From Salminus brasiliensis (lineage: Eukaryota; Chordata; Actinopteri; Characiformes; Bryconidae), in NCBI RefSeq assembly GCF_030463535.1, contig NC_132901.1:993550-1057549 (forward strand): a stretch of 64,000 bases of DNA, in the 5' to 3' direction. Of this stretch, positions 1 to 21,298 are shown piece by piece. Numbering within the stretch: the stretch's first letter is position 1; each line of letters begins with the position of its first letter. A program made the position numbers and the translations under genes. Under the pieces are notes generated by a model that was not told where the DNA came from, searched no databases, and was given only the letters and a program-made list of their open reading frames with translations.

Positions 1-1404
1 TTAGAATAAACCCAAATAAACATAAAGTCAGTGGTCAGTGAGAGTGTCTACCTGTAATTAACTCTATATAACATTAGAATAAACCCAAATAAACATAAAG
101 TCAGTGGTCAGTGAGAGTGTCTACCTGTAATTAACTCTATATAACATTAGAATAAACCCAAATAAACATAAAGTCAGTAGTCAGTGAGAGTGTCTACCTG
201 TAACTACAAACTCTATATAACATTAGAATAAACCCAAATAAACATAGTCAGTTGTCTGTGAGAGTGTCTACCTGTAATTAACTTTATATAACACTAGAAT
301 AAACCCAAATAAACATAGTCAGTTGTCTGTGAGAGTGTCTACCTGTAATTAACTTTATATAACATTAGAATAAACCCAAATAAACATAGTCAGTTGTCTG
401 TGAGAGTGTCTACCTGTAATTAACTCTATATAACATTAGAATAAACCCAAATAAACATAAAGTCAGTGGTCAGTGAGAGTGTCTACCTGTAATTAACTCT
501 ATATAACATTAGAATAAAGCCAGATAAACATAAAGTCAGTGGTCAATGAGAGTGTCTACCTGTAATTAACTCTATATGACATTAGAATAAACCCAAATAA
601 ACATAAAGTCAGTAGTCAGTGAGAGTGTCTACCTGTAACTACAAACTCTATATAACATTAGAATAAACCCAAATAAACATAGTCAGTTGTCTGTGAGAGT
701 GTCTACCTGTAATTAACTTTATATAACACTAGAATAAACCCAAATAAACATAGTCAGTTGTCTGTGAGAGTGTCTACCTGTAATTAACTTTATATAACAT
801 TAGAATAAACCCAAATAAACATAGTCAGTTGTCTGTGAGAGTGTCTACCTGTAATTAACTCTATATAACATTAGAATAAACCCAAATAAACATAAAGTCA
901 GTGGTCAGTGAGAGTGTCTACCTGTAATTAACTCTATATAACATTAGAATAAAGCCAGATAAACATAAAGTCAGTGGTCAATGAGAGTGTCTACCTGTAA
1001 TTAACTCTATATGACATTAGAATAAACCCAAATAAACATAAAGTCAGTAGTCAGTGAGAGTGTCTACCTGTAACTACAAACTCTATATAACATTAGAATA
1101 AACCCAAATAAACATAAAGTCAGTAGTCAGTGAGAGTGTCTACCTGTAACTACAAACTCTATATAACATTAGAATAAACCCAAATAAACATAGTCAGTTG
1201 TCTGTGAGAATGTCTACCTGTAATTAAATCTATATAACATTAGAATAAACCCAAATAAACATAAAGTCAGTGGTCAGTGAGAGTGTCTACCTGTAATTAA
1301 CTCTATATAACATTAGAATCAACCCAAATAAACATAGTCAGTAATCAGAGTGTCTATCTGTAATTAAGAAACTCTATATAACATTAGAATAAACCCAAAG
1401 TCAG
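1..1404. repeat. 73-bp minisatellite, block 1 (about 19 units)
   Basis: Tandem units of 73 bp, recognisable by the core GTGTCTACCTGTAATTAACT. There are several unit subtypes: a 'cataaagtcagtggtcag' form, a shorter 'catagtcagttgtctg' form and a 'taactacaaactc' form. The last recurs near 199, 637 and 1070, about 435 bp (six units) apart, so part of the block is a higher-order repeat. No gene is seen in it. Confidence 0.95.
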
Positions 1405-1417
1405 TGCTCGGTAGTCA

Positions 1418-1486
1418 GCGCCAGGTGGCAGCAGCGGTCAGACCGCCACGAAACACCAACACAAGACGCAGAAGAAGACCGTTCAG
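1418..1486 (+). other. Possible 5' non-coding exon (of GNE?)
   Basis: A GC-rich segment ends in CCGTTCAG followed by GTAAAC, a good splice donor. It holds no ATG-started reading frame. It could be a 5' UTR exon of the downstream + strand GNE gene, whose first coding exon begins with a splice acceptor at 11245 and so needs at least one upstream exon. The nearly 10-kb distance and the lack of transcript data make this weak. Confidence 0.25.
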
Positions 1487-1880
1487 GTAAACTAAGCTAA
1501 GCTAGGCTAGGCTAAGATGGGCTATGCTAAGCTAAGCTAAGCTAAACGTGGCCATTCCGGTCCGGGTCGCATGGAGACCTAACTTTGTCGAGGTGGGCTG
1601 ACTCCCAGGGCGGATAATCTACCGGATGTTCACACATAGACGGAGAATGAAGGCCGGGGAGATCTGAGCTGAGGTAAAGGGCGAGTGATTAGCGGGCTAA
1701 TGGCGAATTAACGGCTGTAGCGCTAGTTAGCTAGCTGGAGAGAGGCGTCTGGGAAAGTCTACAGACTTCGTTTTTGGTTGTGTTTAGGGTCTAAAAAGAC
1801 TTGTTTTGGGGTTTTTTAGGGGTAATTGTATAAAATAATGGAGGAATTTGAACTTAAAGGCTGGAGTTTGCTCATTTTTA

Positions 1881-1967
1881 GGAATTCTCCGTTCCACCTT
1901 AAATGGTGCAGCGGTTACATTTCGGCGCCTCAGGCGCTGCACCATTTAAGGTGGAACGGAGAATTCC
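1881..1967. mobile_element. Foldback palindromic element, copy 1
   Basis: Two 33-bp arms (1881-1913 and 1935-1967) are perfect inverted repeats around a 21-bp loop. The arms contain GTTCCACCTTAAAT, also found in copies at 23705-23823 and 29091-29187 and in a half copy near 59206. It looks like a short non-autonomous (MITE-like) element. The family was not identified. Confidence 0.8.
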
Positions 1968-2035
1968 TCAACTCCTCAAACTCCACTCCCTGACCACCAA
2001 CACCACACAATACACATGCAAACTCCATGTCCATG

Positions 2036-3973
2036 TCATAAAGTCAGCGGTCAGTGAGAGTGTCTACCTGTAATTAACTCTATATAACATTAGAATAAAC
2101 CCAAATAAACATAAAGTCAGTGGTCAGTGAGAGTGTCTACCTGTAATTAACTCTATATAACATTAGAATAAACCCAAATAAACATAAAGTCAGTAGTCAG
2201 TGAGAGTGTCTACCTGTAATTAACTCTATATAACATTAGAATCAACTTAAATAAACATAAAGTCAGTAGTCAGTGAGAGTGCCTACCTGTAATTAACTCT
2301 ATAACATCAGAATAAACTTAAATAAACATAAAGTCAGTAGTCAGTGAGGGTGCCTACCTGTAATTAACTCTATAACATCAGAATAAACTTAAATAAACAT
2401 AAAGTCAGTAGTCAGTGAGGGTGCCTACCTGTAATTAACTCTATAACATCAGAATAAACTTAAATAAACATAAAGTCAGTAGTCAGTGAGAGTGTCTACC
2501 TGTAATTAACTCTATAACATCAGAATAAACTTAAATAAACATAAAGTCAGTAGTCAGTGAGAGTGTCTACCTGTAATTAACTCTATAACATCAGAATAAA
2601 CTTAAATAAACATAAAGTCAGTAGTCAGTGAGGGTGCCTACCTGTAATTAACTCTATAACATCAGAATAAACTTAAATAAACATAAAGTCAGTAGTCAGT
2701 GAGGGTGCCTACCTGTAATTAACTCTATAACATCAGAATAAACTTAAATAAACATAAAGTCAGTAGTCAGTGAGGGTGCCTACCTGTAATTAACTCTATA
2801 TAACATTAGAATAAACTTAAATAAACATAAAGTCAGTGGTCAGTGAGGGTGCCTACTTGTAATTAACTCTATATAACATTAGAATAAACCCTAATAAACA
2901 TAAAGTCAGTGGTCAGTGAGAGTGTCTACCTGTAATTAACTCTATATAACATTAAAATAAACCCAAATAAACATAAAGTCAGTGGTCAGTGAGAGTGTCT
3001 TCCTGTAATTAACTCTATATAACATTAGAATAAACCCAAATAAACATAAAGTCAGTGGTCAGTGAGAGCGTCTACCTGTAATTAACTCTATATAACATTA
3101 GAATAAACCCAAATAAACATAAAGTCAGTAGTCAGTGAGAGTGTCTACCTGTAATTAACTCTATATAACATTAGAATAAACCCAAATAAACATAGTCAGT
3201 TGTCTGTGAGAGTGTCTACCTGTAATTAACTCTATATAACATTAGAATAAACCCAAATAAACAGAAAGTCAGTGGTCAGTGAGAGTGTCTACCTGTAATT
3301 AACTCTATATAACATCAGAATAAACCCAAATAAACATAAAGTTGTTGGTCAGTGAGAGTGTCTACCTGTAATTAACTCTATATAACATTAGAATAAACCC
3401 AAATAAACAGAAAGTCAGTGGTCAGTGAGAGTGTCTACCTGTAATTAACTCTATATAACATTAGAATAAACCCAAATAAACATAAAGTCAGTGGTCAGTG
3501 AGAGTGTCTACCTGTAATTAACTCTATATAACATTAGAATAAACCCAAATAAACATAAAGTCAGTGGTCAGTGAGAGTGTCTACCTGTAATTAACTCTAT
3601 ATAACATTAGAATAAACCCAAATAAACATAAAGTCAGCGGTCAGTGAGAGTGTCTACCTGTAATTAACTCTATATAACATTAGATTAAACCCAAATAAAC
3701 ATAAAGTCAGTGGTCAGTGAGAGTGTCTACCTGTAATTAACTCTATATAACATTAGAATAAACCCAAATAAACATAAAGTCAGTGGTCAGTGAGAGTGTC
3801 TACCTGTAATTAACTCTATATAACATTAGAATAAACCCAAATAAACATAAAGTCAGTGGTCAGTGAGAGTGTCTACCTGTAATTAACTCTATATAACATT
3901 AGAATAAACCCAAATAAACATAAAGTCAGTGGTCAGTGAGAGTGTATACCTGTAATTAACTCTATATAACATT
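2036..3973. repeat. 73-bp minisatellite, block 2 (about 26 units)
   Basis: The 73-bp repeat resumes here. Between about 2230 and 2800 a homogenised subfamily of roughly 70 bp replaces the standard unit (CTCTATAACATCAG and AGGGTGCCTACC variants). The standard unit returns until a short run of AAT/ACT triplets at 3973-4010. Confidence 0.95.
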
Positions 3974-4280
3974 AATAATAATACTACTACTACTAATAAT
4001 AATCTCATTCAATAAACCTCATAGTTTCGCCCCAAAACCTCGCTTTCTACTTGTAGGCCAACATCTATATCACTACTCCTCTCAGTAGGGCCACTACACG
4101 ACCCCAAAGGTCACCACCAGCATTGGGCCGTAAGGTCCTCTGGTCAGGTCTGGAGTGACGATGGAGCTCCATCTCCATCTCCATCCAGTACAGGTCACGT
4201 AAGGTCACGGGACATTCTCCAAGACCTCACTGGATCACTGGAAACATCCCCATCAGCAACATGGTTGGTTTTGATGTGTG

Positions 4281-4295
4281 CCAGTAGGTGGCAGC
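4281..4295 (+). promoter_or_regulatory. CTCF-like site (15/15 core match)
   Basis: CCAGTAGGTGGCAGC matches every position of the CTCF core consensus CCASYAGRKGGCRSY. It sits between the 73-bp array and GNE. Binding is not shown by sequence alone. Confidence 0.4.
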
Positions 4296-4840
4296 ATCCT
4301 TCTCCAGATGTCCAAAAACCTGTGAAAGTCCCTTTGATTCCGTCATCTGGGACTTGCCCACAAATGCTCACACCCTGGGCCTGGTCACCGTCGTCATTGG
4401 AGTCATTGTCGTCATCATCCACCCATGCAATCAATCAAATCCTCACAGCAGTGCTCCTCCCAAAATACTAACACTTTAGTCCGTGTAGTTTCTCAGGTGT
4501 TGAAAGTAAACGTACAGCTCCACCTGGCTAGCGTCCTGCTGACGTATGGCTGTGGCATCTTTGAGACTTAGCGAGTGGGCTGTAGGGTAAGGCAGCAGGT
4601 GAAGCCACCAGAGAGATCGAGGCCTAGTGTGTTCTCTGGGGCTTCAAGCTACACATGGCTGGGAATTGAGCCCACGACCTTCCGAAGACCTCGCTGAAGC
4701 GTCATCAGGAAGTTCTGGGTGGAAGGGTTGGGCTTTGGCTTGGATGAAGGCCTGGTTGGGTCATATGTTTGCTCTACTGTGTCATGATGTCACTGGGGCT
4801 GTGTGGGAAGATGGGCGTGGGTTCTCCGGGACATCCCTCC

Positions 4841-5035
4841 CGGTATGCAGTGGTCAGTACCTACCAAAGGTGCTTCAAGGAGGGTCATAAAGGTCACTCC
4901 TCACAACCTACAGGCCTTAAAGGATCCGCTGCTGACAGTAGTGTCAGCAGGACACCTTCAGAGAATCGGAGCTGTCCCTCTGGGGACAAGGGGGACATAC
5001 TCGGTACTCAATGCTAGGCGGTTATAATGTTATGG
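4841..5035 (+). mobile_element. Fragment of a dispersed TIR-type repeat
   Basis: The segment starting near TGCAGTGGTCAGTACCTACC is shared with 11696-11740 and, on the other strand, with the element at 9784-10070. It ends in a variant of the TAATGTTATGGCC terminus. This is an old, diverged copy. Confidence 0.6.
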
Positions 5036-5410
5036 CCTTAAGACTGCTGCTTTTTCCGGGCCTAGAAACAGTGGTGAGTGTGAGGGAGCTCTTGGTGTGT
5101 ATGTACATCCCCCTCTCCCTTACTAAAGGAGGATATGGGGGACGAGCTCCAGTCTGCTCTCTCCACCAGGCAGCCAATGAGAGCAGGAGGCCGTTCACAA
5201 CCCCACCCCCTATGCCAGGGTGGCTGCTTTGTGTGGGCCTCTTTCTCTCTCTGTTTAATGGCAGACCAGAGCCAGGAGCCTGAGAGAGAGAGAGAGAAAG
5301 TGAGCGAGAGTCATTGGGTTAGACAGGCGAGCGGAGGGAGAGGAGAGCAGACAGAATGTTACGAGGCCTCGGCGCTAGAAACCCACATGTGAGTCGGCTG
5401 CCATGTTGCT

Positions 5411-5581
5411 TTTCTTCTTCCTCTCTGTCTCTCTGTCTCTGTCTGTCTCTCGCTGTCTCTCTCTCTCTGTCTCTCTCTCTCTGTCTCTCTCTCTCTGTCT
5501 CTTTCCCGCCTCCCCACACCCCACTGTAAAGATCACAGTCAGGCTGAGGTCTTGTGATGCTGCAGGGACAAGGATGCCGGG

Positions 5582-5646
<65 letters not shown>
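5411..5646. repeat. CT-rich and (GT)n microsatellites
   Basis: A CTCTGTCT-type tract covers about 5411-5505. A pure GT run of about 64 bases lies at 5583-5646. Open frames through these tracts are repeat artefacts. Confidence 0.9.
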
Positions 5647-5647
<1 letters not shown>

Positions 5648-7795
5648 GAGGGGGAGGGTGAATTACTGATTCTCATAATGACTAGGATGCTGTTAGCCTA
5701 GCTTGATGCTATGAGCAGTTAGCAGCTATGCTAAATCTATATATATTTTTCTGTTATTTATATATATTATATTATATTGAGTTTTTTTTTGCTATTTTTT
5801 GAGCATTTTTTTAAATTAATCGTTTGTGCACCAACATTTATGGTGTTTTTATTTTCTTTTTTACATTTATTTTGTTACTTGTTTATTAAATTGTTTTGGA
5901 ACTTGTTGCTATTTTCTTAATTTTTTTTGTGTTAGGATTTATTTATTTTTATGTTTTTAATATTTTTTTTATTATTGTTTTGTCCCTTGCAGTTCTGTTA
6001 CAGTTTCTAATATTTTGCATTTCTAGGAGGTGTTTTTATTTATTTATTTATTTATTTATTTTAATTTTTTTGCTAATATTTCTTAAAAATATTCAGGGTC
6101 TTTTACTATTTTTTTTAGCAAATGTTTGAATTTTTTTTGGGCCAATGTTTGTCACTCATTTAATAATAGTTTAGATTTTATTTATTTATCTATTTATTTA
6201 TGGCTAATATTCCAAATTAATTTAGCTATTTATTTATTTATATAATTTTTTTTTTTGGGGGGGGGCTACTTTTAAAACTATGTTCTTTACTAATTTCACA
6301 GCTGTTAGAGGAACCCTGACTTTTTTCCCCTCCCAGAATGCCTTTCTTCTCGCCCAGCTGGGTCTGATCACACACCAGCCCTACTGTTCACGAATAGGTG
6401 CTTTTAAGTTGGCTCAGAAACTGTCATGCAGGTGATGAAGTAAACCCCCCCCCACCCCACCCAGGAGGTCATATGTTCTTGTGCGCTGTCCCCTCCACTG
6501 CCACCCGGGTCGCTGTCCTGCTGGAGCTGCCAGTGGTTTGTCTAGCTGATGGTTTGAGGCTATGCTGGGGAATTCTGTGGTAGTCCCCCTCCTTCAGTTT
6601 TCCATCAAGTTCCAAAGTATGTAACTCCCACCACCATGTTTAACAGTTTGTACAGTGTCCTCAGGGTTGGACTTTACCTGCCCGTGTGGTTCAGCTGGGA
6701 TCTTTAGCCGCATTTGAAGGCGGTGGTTTTGGAGCAGGGGCTTCTTTCTCGGACGGTAGTCCAGTTCTATCAACCTATATTAGCACTGACGCAGGTCTGC
6801 AGGTTTTATTTTCACTCATAATTAATAATCTTATAATCTCTTTTTACATATTTTTGGGGATGGTATTTAGTTTTCTTTGCTAATTTTGATACCTGCTAAT
6901 ATTTTCTATTTTTTCACCTGTTTTATCAATTTTTTTTTCAAAGTTTTTATATTTTTTGTGGTTTTCTTTGCTATTTTATTTTTTTTCTGGTGCAGGGCCT
7001 TCTTTCTTGGATATGGCAGCCTCCCAGTCCAGTGCTGTCACCTTTAGTCCTGATGCTAACGTAGGTGTAAACCTGGACGTATGGCGCGATCTTGCTGCCC
7101 AACAGGTTTTGCCACACAGGTGCCAAGACTATGCTCTTTTTCCAGCAATGGAAAAATTCCTCATAATGACATCATTCACATGTGATGTTCCTCTAGCACA
7201 CCCAGCAACAACTAAAATCGTACCACCTTGGTCTCTCTGAGGCCTTCAGGCAAATTGCAGACCTTCAAGGTTCTCGATATGGTTGATGGGTGCACCTTCC
7301 ACCCCAGTTTTAGGTACTGAACTCTGTAGCTCCTTCAAAGTGATTGTTGGCCTCCTTGCTGTTTCACTCATGAGCCTCCTTCCCAGTCGAATGCTGAGGT
7401 TTGAAGGACCGCCTTGTCTCGACAGTGGTGTCTTGGTCTTAGCCTTTTTCCGAGCTTGTGCTTCGGCCTTCGTTTTAGCAGGGTGACCAGCGGCGCTTGA
7501 ATGTAGGGGGTCTCTTCTTCAGAAAAAGGGGAACTTGCACCAGATTGTGTCGGGAATGGGTCTGGTGAAATGCACCACATCTGTTCCACGTCTTCGGCGG
7601 GTCGTTAGCTCTGTTAGCCCAGGTTTTGTGAGTCTCTGGTTTCAAGTCTGTGGTCTGTCTTTGTCAGTTTGACAGGGAGGAGTCTCTGGGATTATCTTTC
7701 TAACCAAGAGAATGTTTTGGGTTTATTGCCCTGTAATCAGGAGGTTCCTCCCATTATCTGCTGGGGCTGGTGGGCAGCCAAGTGGCCGTAAACCT

Positions 7796-8124
7796 CAGGA
7801 CACTCCAGTGGCCTGAAGCTAATATGGCAAGAGGTTAGCAAGCTGGCTAACTGCACAAGTCTGAGGACCTCAGCTTGGCGTTCATAGTAGTGATCAATGA
7901 CCTCATGTAGGCCTTTGGATTTCTTGAGGTAATCGGGAACCTGAGGATTCTGCTCGACCCGTGGTGGAAGGCATAACCCTCAGGATACTCCAGTGGCCTG
8001 AAGCTAATATGGTAGGAGTGCCATAAAGTGGTTAGCAAGCTGGCTAGCTGCACAAGTCTGAGGATCTCAGCTTAGTAGTGATCAATGACCTCATGTAGAC
8101 CTTTGGATTTCCTGAGGCCAGCTC
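7796..8124. repeat. Imperfect tandem duplication, period about 180 bp
   Basis: The two copies are about 7796-7937 and 7977-8124. Both carry the blocks CTCCAGTGGCCTGAAGCTAA, GGTTAGCAAGCTGGCTA and AGTGATCAATGACCTCATGT in the same order, with small indels. No coding meaning is seen. Confidence 0.8.
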
Positions 8125-8285
8125 GACTGGATGCCTACATAAACATCACTCGCCATGAAGGAGGCGGGACTTGTTTGTTGCATTTCTGAAGACCACTTGC
8201 TGATCTCTGGAATGTCTGGAATTGGGTTAGTGGTGGTTCTTAGCTCCTCAATAATCCTGTGTTACATTAGCCTACACTCTGGAAA

Positions 8286-8540
8286 TACACACTGATCAGC
8301 CAGAACATTAGAACCACAGAGAACTGGGAAGGTTCCCTAGTATCCAAACCCACCGGTGCTACTTTCTGTAGCCGCACTACACCCTAAAGGCAGCATGTAT
8401 CCCTCCACCAGTTTAATGATCTGGTTCTAAAAGCAGGTTCTAGAGCCGAGCTCTTCTCAGAACTCAGGTAGAACAGTGTCTCAGGCATCAGGCAGCGTCT
8501 TCATCACCAATAACTCTCCAGACTCTCAAACTGTTTACCA
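8286..8540 (+). mobile_element. Interspersed repeat copy (three in window)
   Basis: It contains ATGATCTGGTTCTAAAAGCA and CAGGCATCAGGCAGCGTCTT. Close relatives occur at 21500-21655 on the same strand and about 27945-28060 on the other strand. It starts with an ACTGATCAGCCAGAACATTA block, a terminus related to that of the element at 9784-10070. The family was not identified. Confidence 0.65.
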
Positions 8541-8711
8541 TGCTTTGTTTGTTTCCGTGACGTGACGCCCCCGGTCTCGGCGCTCTACCCATCAATCATT
8601 TGCTCCCTCGCAAACTTGACCTCTCCGGATGACCCCGGCTTCGGCCTTGGCGGGGAGTGTTGTTACAGTACCGTGAGCTCTGGCCGCGACTGGCCAGGAT
8701 GTCCACAGCAC

Positions 8712-8930
8712 AGTATGGACAAAAGTATTGGGACACATGCTAATTCACCGTTTCTTCTGAAATCAAGGGGATTAAAAAGAGCCGGCCCTGCAGAGCTGTG
8801 AGGATTTGATTGCCTTCTGCTCCACAGCTCTAGGCATCATGGTGCCAATAGGTGCATTTTGATCTGCTCCAGAGAGATGGTCCTATTCTACTGGCAGTAC
8901 TTCTCCACAGGGACTAGACAAGCAGTGGGA
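8712..8930 (+). mobile_element. Tc1-type MITE copy
   Basis: It begins with TATGGACAAAAGTATTGGGA. That terminus recurs at 9306 and, reversed, near 16390, 23250, 30150, 31205 and 42465. The inner part (TTCTTCTGAAATCAAGG, GGTGCCAATAGG) is shared with the copies at 29975 and 44808. It looks like a non-autonomous Tc1/mariner-like element; the family name was not checked. Confidence 0.7.
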
Positions 8931-9299
8931 GAAGCTCTGGTGGTGTGATGGTTGTAGCTCAAGGTTATTTGCACCCGGATCTTCACGTTACTATTGATTT
9001 TACTCCCTATCAGCAAACATGAGGTTACGCCCGACTGCTTGACCAAACAAGGTCGTCAGTTGAGACTTTGCCTGCAGGCCAGATCAGACCAGAGGTGAGC
9101 TTCACCAACGTTAGCATGCGTTGTAGAACTGGGCTCTCAAACTGCTGTCAGACTGGCTCCACCTTTGGAGAAGACCACCTGCCTTGGGTACCCAGGTAGA
9201 ACGCCATGCTAGCCATGACATAAACCGGCTACAAGTCCGGCCTAGGCTGGTTTACTTAGCGGTGGAATTTGCAACCACAAAATGCTTGGACTAAGTTTG

Positions 9300-9455
9300 A
9301 TACACTATTTGGACAAAAGTATTGGGACACCTGCTCGTTCTCTGCTGTCCAGGCATTCCAGAGAACACAGTACTACTCTACAGGGACTAGACTATGTGCA
9401 TTCATTAGAAGAGGTGTCCACAAACTTTTAGCGTATAGGACATGGGTAGTGTATG
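9300..9455 (+). mobile_element. Tc1-type MITE copy with both ends
   Basis: The left end is TTTGGACAAAAGTATTGGGA and the right end includes GTGTCCACAAACTTTTAGCG. The two are related inverted termini. The inside is shortened compared with the copy at 8712. Confidence 0.7.
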
Positions 9456-9783
9456 TGTCATAGAAGGGTGTCTTGAGATGATCGGGTGCTTTTGTCCTGC
9501 CATCATTGGTCAAATATAGCAAATAACGTCGGTGCGGGCCTTTCCTGGCGGTCAGGGCGATGAGTCCACAGTGACTAAGCTGCGTTCTTCCCCTTCACGT
9601 TTTTATTTTTTGTATTTCATGCCAGAAGGGTTCCCATCGCAGGAACACGCATGTAAGTACAACCATCCTCAATCTGGCCGCCCTGCATTTCAGAGGAATA
9701 CTTCATCTACCTGCGACCCGTTAGCATAAGCTAATGTAGGTTCTAAGAACTTGCACAGATCAGGTCTCATACGCAAGGCTACG

Positions 9784-10070
9784 ACGATCAGCCGTAACAT
9801 CCGCACCACCTGCCTGGTGTTGTTTAGGTCCCCCTTGTGCCGCCACAACAGCCCTGACCGTTCCAAGGCATGTCTGGACTCCACAAGACCTCCAAAAGAA
9901 GGTGTCCTGCTGTGGTATCTGGCCCCAAGTCCTTGGAAGTAAGTTGTGAGGTGGGCCTTGGGCGGTTCACCGGTTGTCCTTCCTTGGAACGCTTCTGGTA
10001 GGTACTGACCACTGCATACGGGACAGAACACCCCACGAGACCCGCCTGGTCCTAATGTTATGGCTGATCG
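9784..10070. mobile_element. 287-bp TIR element
   Basis: It starts with CGATCAGCCGTAACAT and ends with ATGTTATGGCTGATCG, inverted termini that differ at one position. The inside contains CCACAACAGCCCTGACCGT and the shared GGTAGGTACTGACCACTGCA block. It looks like an internally deleted DNA transposon. The open frames across it are not taken as genes. Confidence 0.75.
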
Positions 10071-11263
10071 TTGTGCTAACACGTCTCCCTGTTAGCTTTC
10101 AGTCTCGACATTATAAAGTACAGCAGTACAGTTAGCATTCAGGTTAGCATTGAGGTGAAGTATTCCTGAAGCTAACTGGAACCTCGTGGTAGCGAGATTG
10201 CATGATTAGCCGTGCGCTGCAGGGGAATGCACCTATGCTAGCTATGCTAACGTGAATGCCAATGCAACGCCTTGCCTGGCTACCAGTCGTTCGGCACCGC
10301 AGACACTCGCTTCCCAGCCTATTCAGTTTGCCTGCATGCTAATCTGCACTTCGGTTTCCAGACGGCTAGCTGTATCGCTTGGACATACGCGAACAGCGGC
10401 GTTGCTAGCGAGAAGCTAGCTGCTGGCTGACCTGGCCTTGAAAGTTGGATTAAGCGAACGCTTGGTCGTAAGTTTCAGGGCAAGGGTTCGAACTGGTTCA
10501 ACCTAGCTTTTGAAAAACTGGAAACCAGCTAGCTGTCAGTTGTAAATTAGCATGTGAGAGCCAGGCTAGTTACGGGGTGGGACTGCAGTCTCTGTAGTCT
10601 GGTCCGGGATCAGGTTTTTACCTCAGAATGAGGTACAAAACAGAACAGGAATCTGATCATGCTTCAAAATTCCAATTTTAGCATGCTAGCTAAAAAATTC
10701 AAGCACCAGCTCCAGGCTCTCATAAACGGAAAGTTTCTGAGGAAAATTAGCCAAAACAGGCCTGGTTTCACACTGCAGATACAAACCTTAAGCTAATGTA
10801 GCTAACAAATAGTGGAATTAGCGGTTAGCACAGTGCTAACTGCAGGCCTACGTCATCATGTTATCCAGTAATCTCTGCCGGACTTCAGTGTGCGGTTTAT
10901 GGCGCTCTATAACTCGCCGTTATCTAGAAACATGGGCTGAGGTGTGTTAGCATGGCTAAAAACAGTAGCAGCAGCTGTTTAGCGCTCTGCTCCTGTTCAC
11001 TGGGCAGCTCGTAAAAGTAAATTCATGACTGTTTATGACCTTGAAGTGAGCGCTTCCTATCCGCGGAGGTTGGTGGTGTGTGTCCGTAGCGATTAGCTGC
11101 TAACAGCCATGCTAAAGATTAGGAAATCAAGCATGCTAATCACGGTTCTGAGGTGTTTTTGTTTGGTACGCTCAAAAAAACAAAGCTTGAAGGCCGAACT
11201 GCTGACTCCGTGCTGACTCCAGCTGTTTTTCTGCTCGTTCTACAGGAGCTGTATTACCTGACG

Positions 11264-20714
<9,451 letters not shown>

Positions 20715-21188
20715 CACACTCAGCCAATCTGCCCGCCCGCTCTGAGCCTTCGAGCCAATCGGGGGCCGCGCATCCAGGCAGAGGGCCAATCACACACTGT
20801 GTGTCTGTCCGCTGGACATGTCTGGAGCTCTTCCCCATCTCATTTTTTTTAATTATAACTTTTTTTAATCATGTTTCTTTTTTTTACCTCATTTATTTGA
20901 AATATTTATTCGAGGGGGTGTGGCTAATGATGTGAGAATGTGATTGGCCAGACATAACGGTGTTGGGATCAACGTTGATGAGTCTTATGACCTGGCCACC
21001 AGCAGAGTTTGCTCAGTGCTCCCAGTCAGAACAACAACCTCGTATCTCCAGCAGAGTCATTTTGGAGCATTTCTATTGGTCCGTTCATCTGGAAGGACCT
21101 GGAAGGACAGTTACGTCGAAATGATGTCAGACAGTGAAAAGTGGGGGATTTTGAAGGACCAATAGAAACTGTTACACTAATTATTAAA
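20715..21188 (+). other. GNE 3' UTR (putative) with ATTAAA signal
   Basis: Sequence after the TGA stop. No AATAAA was found in the first 500 bases. The ATTAAA variant at 21183-21188 is a candidate polyadenylation signal, so the end of the transcript is an estimate. Confidence 0.45.
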
Positions 21189-21266
21189 GGGGAACTCCGC
21201 CCTGTTTTTCAGATTTCTGCATAATGAGCATTTAAGATGAACAGTGTTGGGGTTTGGTGTGAAATC

Positions 21267-21298
<32 letters not shown>

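Larger units (their letters stand above)
1405..2035. other. Unique insert between the two minisatellite blocks
   Basis: This 630-bp stretch is more GC-rich than the flanking arrays. It starts with a CTCF-like 15-mer (1418-1432) and a possible 5' non-coding exon, followed by short GCTAAGCTAA-type repeats, and contains a foldback palindrome (1881-1967). Repeat-unit sequence lies on both sides of it. Confidence 0.7.
3974..11245. other. Gene-free region upstream of the first GNE coding exon
   Basis: No coding exon could be supported. It contains a CTCF consensus match at 4281, fragments of interspersed elements at 4404-4490, 4841-5030, 8286-8540, 8712-8930, 9300-9455 and 9784-10070, a pyrimidine-rich microsatellite (about 5411-5505), a GT run (5583-5646), an AT-rich tract with TTTA runs (5730-6260) and an imperfect duplication (7796-8124). 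From 10080 to 11245 only GCTAGC/GCTAAC-rich DNA is seen. Part of this may be the first intron of GNE. Confidence 0.6.

Noticed and set aside
1-3973. Regular repeats that could suggest a CRISPR array
   Set aside because: Units are contiguous with no unique spacers, and the context is vertebrate genes with introns.
9690-10082. 130-codon minus-strand frame
   Set aside because: It covers a TIR-type transposable element remnant and has no recognisable protein domain.
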